Below, in pieces: positions 6,175 through 9,845 of a DNA stretch of 9,845 nucleotides. The notes beneath the pieces were generated by a model that was not told the origin of the DNA, did not search any database, and was given only the letters and a program-made list of their open reading frames with translations. A program made the position numbers and the translations under genes. Every line of letters begins with the position of its first letter. Within the stretch, counting starts at the first letter, position 1. This DNA comes from JBECKR01 sp040235415 (GTDB lineage Bacteria > Acidobacteriota > Polarisedimenticolia > Polarisedimenticolales > Polarisedimenticolaceae): NCBI GenBank assembly GCA_040235415.1, contig JBECKR010000152.1, positions 1-9,845 on the forward strand, in the 5' to 3' direction.

Positions 6175-6615
6175 ATGCTACGCGGCAACGCGCTCGCCAA
6201 GGTGGACGAGAAGGGGCGGCTCAAGCTCCCGGCCGGATTCCGTGCGGTCGTGGAGCCGAAGTTCGGGCGGGAGTTCTTCGTCACGAGCCTGCGCGGCGAC
6301 TCGGTCCGGGTGTACCCGATGCAGACCTGGCTCGAGCTCGAGGAGCGTCTGAAACGCGCCCCGTCCTTGAACCCGCGGGTCATCAAGTTCAAGAACGCCG
6401 TGAACTACTACGGGCAGAGCGCGGTCATGGACGCGCAGGGACGGATCTTGCTGCATCCGCTCGTTCGCGAGAAGGCCGGCACCGTCGGCGAGGTCGCGGT
6501 CCTCGGGCAGCAGGACTTCCTCGAGGTCTGGAACCGCGAGGTGTTCGAGACCCGCCTCACGCAGGACCCGCTCACCGACGACGATCTCGCGCGACTGTCC
6601 GAACTCGGGATCTGA
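6175..6615 (+). CDS. mraZ: Transcriptional regulator MraZ
   Basis: A 146-aa DNA-binding protein that autoregulates the division and cell-wall cluster and usually sits first in it, as here. It has two tandem SpoVT/AbrB-type swapped-hairpin repeats. The first is near residues 2-50, with the hallmark KVDEKGRLKLPAGFR. The second is near 80-125, with AVMDAQGRILLHPLVREKAG. Length is typical of the family. MraZ forms a ring of subunits that contacts several operator repeats, which fits the four-box array upstream. ATG 6175 has only a poor Shine-Dalgarno (GGTCGAG just before it), but the family's conserved beginning (M-x-R-G) starts exactly there, so the start is secure. rsmH follows after 12 bases. 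Confidence 0.97.
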   Translation: MLRGNALAKVDEKGRLKLPAGFRAVVEPKFGREFFVTSLRGDSVRVYPMQTWLELEERLKRAPSLNPRVIKFKNAVNYYGQSAVMDAQGRILLHPLVREKAGTVGEVAVLGQQDFLEVWNREVFETRLTQDPLTDDDLARLSELGI

Positions 6616-6627
6616 TCGGGGAGCACG

Positions 6628-7608
6628 ATGCTTTCGAACGCGCGCACCGAGGAACCCGCCGTGACATCGCAGCCCGCCATGCAGCACCGCCCGGTCCTGC
6701 CCGACGCGGTTCTCCGCCGCCTCGCTCCCCGGCCGGACGCGGTCGTCGTCGACGCGACGCTCGGAGCGGGCGGGCACGCCGAGGCGGTCCTGGACCGACT
6801 CGGCCGCGATGGCCGGTTGCTCGGGATCGACCGCGATCCGCGGGCGATCGAGACCGCGCGGGAGCGTCTCGCCCGCTTCGGCGACCGCTTCGTCGCGATC
6901 CGCGGTCGGTACGAGGATCTCGCGGCCCTGCTGCGCGAAGCCGGCGTGTTCGCGGTCGACGGCGTCGTCGCGGACCTCGGGGTCTCGTCGATGCAGCTCG
7001 ACGACCCCGCTCGCGGATTCTCCTTCCGGCTCGACGGTCCGCTCGACATGCGGATGGACCCGACCTCGGGCGAGACGGCCGCCGACCTCCTGAACCGGCT
7101 GCCGGAGCGCGAGCTCGCCCGCATCCTGAAGGTCTGGGGCGAGGAGCGGATGGCGTCCGCGATCGCGCGCGCGGTGGCGCGGCGCCGGGCCGAGTCGCCG
7201 TTTCGCGAGGCGCGGGAGCTCGCGGAGCTCGTCGAACGGGTGCTCGGGCCGCGCGCCCGGCGCTACCGCATTCACCCCGCGACCCGCACCTTCCAGGCGC
7301 TCCGCATCGCGGTCAACGGCGAGATCGAGGGAATCCGCGGGTTCGTGACGGACGCCGCGTCGATGTTGAGGCGCAGCGGCCGGCTGGTCGTGATCGCCTT
7401 CCACTCGCTGGAGGATCGCGCCGTGAAACAGGCGTTCCGCGAGCTCGCGCACCGCTGCGTTTGCCCGCCCTCGATGCCGGTGTGCGGCTGCGGCCGGGAG
7501 AACGTCCTGCGGATCCTGACGCCGAAACCGGATCGTCCCTCGGAGTCCGAAGTGCGGCAGAACCCCCGGGCGCGAAGCGCCCGGCTGCGCGCCGCGGAGA
7601 GGATCTGA
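6628..7608 (+). CDS. rsmH: 16S rRNA (cytosine-1402-N4) methyltransferase RsmH
   Basis: Transfers a methyl group from S-adenosylmethionine to N4 of C1402 in the 16S rRNA decoding centre (formerly MraW). The 326-aa protein is complete. Visible parts include the entry motif QHRPVLPDAV (19-28), SAM-binding DATLGAGGH (42-50) and LGIDRDP (65-71). Further motifs are VVADLGVSSMQLDD (113-126), the insert-domain signature HPATRTFQALRIAVN (216-230) and FHSLEDRAVKQAF (258-270). A four-cysteine cluster (C277, C279, C286, C288) follows, and the C-terminal NPRARSARLRAAE ends the protein. ATG 6628 is chosen because GGGGAG precedes it; a later in-frame ATG at 6679 lies closer to the usual family start but has no ribosome site. 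Its stop overlaps the ftsL start as TGATG. Confidence 0.98.
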   Translation: MLSNARTEEPAVTSQPAMQHRPVLPDAVLRRLAPRPDAVVVDATLGAGGHAEAVLDRLGRDGRLLGIDRDPRAIETARERLARFGDRFVAIRGRYEDLAALLREAGVFAVDGVVADLGVSSMQLDDPARGFSFRLDGPLDMRMDPTSGETAADLLNRLPERELARILKVWGEERMASAIARAVARRRAESPFREARELAELVERVLGPRARRYRIHPATRTFQALRIAVNGEIEGIRGFVTDAASMLRRSGRLVVIAFHSLEDRAVKQAFRELAHRCVCPPSMPVCGCGRENVLRILTPKPDRPSESEVRQNPRARSARLRAAERI

Positions 7609-8003
7609 TGACCGTCGCACACGCCTCCCGTCCCCGTCGCTGGCGCAACACGGCGCTCGTGTACGAGCAGGACCGGCGTCGGTCCCGCGGGCTGTGGCTC
7701 GCGCTCCTCGGCCTCGTGTCCGCGATCGTCCCGGTCGCGGTCTACCTCGTGCAGCAGGGGGAGTACGTCCAGCTGCGCTACCGGATCGACGAGGTCCGCC
7801 GCCAGACCGAGCGTTTCGAGAAGGCCGAGCAGACGTTCCGCATCGAGCGCGCCCGGCTGCAGACCCCCGCGGAGATCGAGTCCCGCGCCGAGGAGATCGG
7901 CCTCGTCCGCCCGGTTCCCTCCGAGATCGTCGTCGTGCGCGCCGCGACGCCCGAGATCGGAAACCTCATGGCTCGAGCGCCCGACGCGCCCGAGGGCCGC
8001 TGA
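7608..8003 (+). CDS. ftsL: Cell division protein FtsL-like
   Basis: A 131-aa bitopic membrane protein. A basic cytoplasmic tail of about 28 residues is followed by one membrane segment (about 29-47, LWLALLGLVSAIVPVAVYL). A coiled coil then runs from about 52 to 95 (YVQLRYRIDEVRRQTERFEK onward), followed by the EEIGLVRPVPSEIVVV end common to FtsL-like proteins. FtsL links FtsB and FtsQ to FtsW and FtsI in the divisome. Sequence conservation in this family is low, so the call rests on size, topology and position between rsmH and ftsI. The start ATG 7608 overlaps the rsmH stop by one base (TGATG), giving translational coupling. ftsI follows after 37 bases. Confidence 0.9.
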   Translation: MTVAHASRPRRWRNTALVYEQDRRRSRGLWLALLGLVSAIVPVAVYLVQQGEYVQLRYRIDEVRRQTERFEKAEQTFRIERARLQTPAEIESRAEEIGLVRPVPSEIVVVRAATPEIGNLMARAPDAPEGR

Positions 8004-8040
8004 GCGCCCCGCGGTCGCGCGCGGAGGAACGTTACTGTCG

Positions 8041-9807
8041 ATGCCGCCCATCCACCGAAGCCGCGTGGCGTTCCTCGTCGTTGCGGTCGTGACCGCGGCC
8101 CTCGCGATCGCGGTCCGCCTGTACGAGCTCCAGGTCGTGGAGGCGCCGGCCCTGAGGGTTCGCGCGGCGCAGCAGCACCTGCAGGAGCGCGAGGTCCAGG
8201 GGCGGCGCGGCGCGATCCTGGACCGTCACGGCCGCGACCTCGCGGTCAGCCTCGAGACCGGATCGCTGTACGCGCGGCCCGCCCGTCTCGAAGACCCGGC
8301 GCTCGCCGCCCGCGAGCTCGCCTCCGCCCTCGGCGTCCGGCCGCGGGAGATCCTGCGCGCCCTGTCCCACGACGCCGACTTCGTCTGGTTGTACCGCAAC
8401 CTCGACCCCGACCAGCTGCGCCGGATACGCGCCCTCGACCTTTTGGACCGTGACGACGACGCCCTCGGGATCGAGCGCGAGGCGACCCGGTTCTATCCCG
8501 GCGGGAGTCTCGCCGCCCACGTCGTCGGGTTCGCGGGGGTCGACCAGGCGGGTCTGAGCGGCATCGAGCGCACGCGCGACGCCGAGCTGCAGGGCGACCC
8601 GGGTTACGAGCTGGCGTTCCGTGACGGGCTCGGCTCGGGGTTCCTCGAGGCGGTCAAGCCGCCGTCGAAGACCCACCGCGACGTCGTGTTGTCGATCGAC
8701 GCGGTGCTGCAGCACATCGTCGAGCGCGAGCTCGATCGCGCGATGGACGAGACCGGCGCGGCGGCGGCCTGGGCGATCCTGATCGACCCTTCGACCGGCG
8801 AGATCCTCGCGCTCGCGAACCGCCCGACGCCGTCGCTCGATCGCTACCGCGATTCGCGCCCCGAGGAGCAGCGCGACCGGGCGGCGCTCAACGAGTACGA
8901 GCCGGGCTCGACCTTCAAGATCGTCACCGCCGCGGCGGTGCTCGACCGCGGCGTGGTCACGCCCTCGCGGCGGTTCGACTGCGAGAACGGGGCGTACCGC
9001 GTCGCCGACCGGACCTACACCGACCATCACCCCTACGGTGTGATGACGTTTCGCGAGATCGTCGAGCACTCCAGCAACATCGGGACGATCAAGGCCGCCC
9101 GCCTCCTCGCGCCGCGGGAGCTGCTCGACTACGTGCGGCGCTTCGGCTTCGGCTCGCCGACCGGCTTCGGGCTTCCCGAGATCGCCGGCCGGCTTCCCGA
9201 TCTGTCGTCGCCCTCTCCCGTGGGTCCCGCCTCGCTCGCCATCGGCTACGGCCTGACCGTCTCGGGCATCCAGATGGCGTCCGCGTTCGCCACGATCGCG
9301 AACGGCGGCGTCCGCGTGCCGCCGCGGATCGTGCTCGGGACCCGCGACACGGACGGCGGTTGGCATCCCGAGCAGCGCCCGAGACCCGAGCGCGTCCTGT
9401 CGGCGCGGACCGCCCGCGTCCTCACGGAGATCCTCCGCGGCGTCGTCGAGGAAGGGACGGCGGAGAAGGCGCGGGTCGAGGGATACGCGATCGCCGGCAA
9501 GACCGGGACCGCGCGCAAGCACGTCACCGGGCGCGGCTACTCGCGGACCGCGTACTACGCGTCGTTCGGGGGCTTCGCCCCCGCGGACGCGCCGCGGATC
9601 TCCGGTCTCGTGGTCCTCGACTCGCCGCGCGGCTCGATGTTCTACGGAGGCCAGACCGCCGCGCCGACGTTCGCCCGAATCCTGGAGCAGGCGCTGCCGT
9701 ACCTGCGCGTTCCGCCGGACGGCGACCGCACCGTGCCGTTGCCCGCCCCGCCGCCGCCGAAGCCGCCGCGAGTGCCGCTTCGGCGTCATCGTAGTCCTGC
9801 TGGCTGA
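8041..9807 (+). CDS. ftsI: Penicillin-binding protein FtsI (PBP3), septal transpeptidase
   Basis: Class B PBP that cross-links septal peptidoglycan with FtsW and the FtsL complex. The 588-aa frame has a short cytoplasmic end and one membrane anchor (about 8-25). The dimerisation domain shows RRGAILDRHGRDLA (55-68) and RFYPGGSLAAHVVGFAG (150-166). The transpeptidase has catalytic Ser290 in STFK, SSN at 344-346 and KTGT at 487-490, all intact. Start: ATG 8041 lies 13 bases from GGAGG (8023-8027), which is long; an in-frame CTG at 8035 would be at ideal spacing, so a rare CTG start is possible. Family similarity ends near residue 560 (ILEQALPYLRVPPD). The last ~28 residues are Pro/Arg-rich, and seven of the final nine codons end in T, unlike the rest of the gene. 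The natural 3' end may therefore lie elsewhere. Confidence 0.96.
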   Translation: MPPIHRSRVAFLVVAVVTAALAIAVRLYELQVVEAPALRVRAAQQHLQEREVQGRRGAILDRHGRDLAVSLETGSLYARPARLEDPALAARELASALGVRPREILRALSHDADFVWLYRNLDPDQLRRIRALDLLDRDDDALGIEREATRFYPGGSLAAHVVGFAGVDQAGLSGIERTRDAELQGDPGYELAFRDGLGSGFLEAVKPPSKTHRDVVLSIDAVLQHIVERELDRAMDETGAAAAWAILIDPSTGEILALANRPTPSLDRYRDSRPEEQRDRAALNEYEPGSTFKIVTAAAVLDRGVVTPSRRFDCENGAYRVADRTYTDHHPYGVMTFREIVEHSSNIGTIKAARLLAPRELLDYVRRFGFGSPTGFGLPEIAGRLPDLSSPSPVGPASLAIGYGLTVSGIQMASAFATIANGGVRVPPRIVLGTRDTDGGWHPEQRPRPERVLSARTARVLTEILRGVVEEGTAEKARVEGYAIAGKTGTARKHVTGRGYSRTAYYASFGGFAPADAPRISGLVVLDSPRGSMFYGGQTAAPTFARILEQALPYLRVPPDGDRTVPLPAPPPPKPPRVPLRRHRSPAG

Positions 9808-9844
9808 CCAGCTTGCGCTCGACCAGCCCGGCGCGCCGCTCGGC
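9737..9844 (-). other. Possible fragment of an AcrA/HlyD-type periplasmic adaptor, antisense to the ftsI tail
   Basis: Reading the minus strand in from the window edge gives RRAGLVERKLVSQQ followed by DYDDAEAALAAASAAAG. This resembles the coiled-coil hairpin of periplasmic adaptor subunits of RND or ABC efflux systems, where a 'Q-x-Y-D-x-A-x-x-x-L' pattern is common. In the first 24 codons 21 end in G or C, as in real genes here. Similarity fades after about 9740, where the ftsI C-terminus is encoded on the other strand, although no stop occurs in this frame until 9524-9526. The adaptor would then lack its second half. It could be a truncated gene, an assembly chimera, or a chance reading of Ala-rich antisense DNA. 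Confidence 0.4.
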
Positions 9845-9845
9845 G

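Noticed and set aside
6135..8003. A 622-residue plus-strand protein ending in the FtsL sequence
   Set aside because: Its first ~490 residues are an off-frame reading of mraZ and rsmH; only the part from ATG 7608 is a real gene (ftsL).
8032..9789. 585-codon minus-strand frame opposite ftsI
   Set aside because: Antisense shadow with Arg/Asp/Val-rich text and no motifs; FtsI carries all three active-site motifs.

Overview
The window is uniformly GC-rich bacterial DNA packed with genes on both strands. Two-membrane-type FtsL and FtsI proteins, an NtrB-like sensor kinase and the codon usage suggest a high-GC, Gram-negative-type bacterium. Acidobacteriota or a similar soil or sediment phylum is my best guess, but nothing in the sequence fixes the phylum. 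I see no mobile element, CRISPR array, tRNA or rRNA.

Left part (1-3639, minus strand). A regulatory and repair operon reads right to left: a membrane sensor histidine kinase, then ligA (NAD-dependent DNA ligase), which overlaps the kinase gene by four bases, then the first 47 codons of a response-regulator receiver domain cut by the window edge. The kinase and regulator look like a two-component pair with ligA between them.

Middle (3640-5859). A 305-bp divergent intergenic region holds candidate promoters and several GTTC(A/G)CCGC half-sites. It separates the kinase operon from a plus-strand pair: a 399-aa XRE-type helix-turn-helix protein with TPR-like repeats, overlapped by eight bases by a small exported protein with beta-propeller-like repeats. 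The function of this pair is unknown and it is the least conventional gene content here.

Right part (5860-9845, plus strand). This is the start of the division and cell-wall (dcw) cluster: mraZ, rsmH, ftsL and ftsI in the canonical order. A 315-bp AT-richer region precedes mraZ. It holds a near-perfect sigma-70-type promoter (TTGACA, 17 bp, TATTAT), followed at once by four 10-bp-spaced repeats that match the known form of MraZ operator boxes. This points to autorepression of the cluster by MraZ.

The last ~100 bases are odd. The ftsI reading frame ends in a proline-rich tail whose final codons break the gene's codon bias. The opposite strand there reads like the coiled-coil of an AcrA/HlyD-type periplasmic adaptor. 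This suggests a rearrangement or an assembly junction near 9720-9790. Overall the window is mostly well-known genes; the interest lies in regulation and in the right-hand junction.
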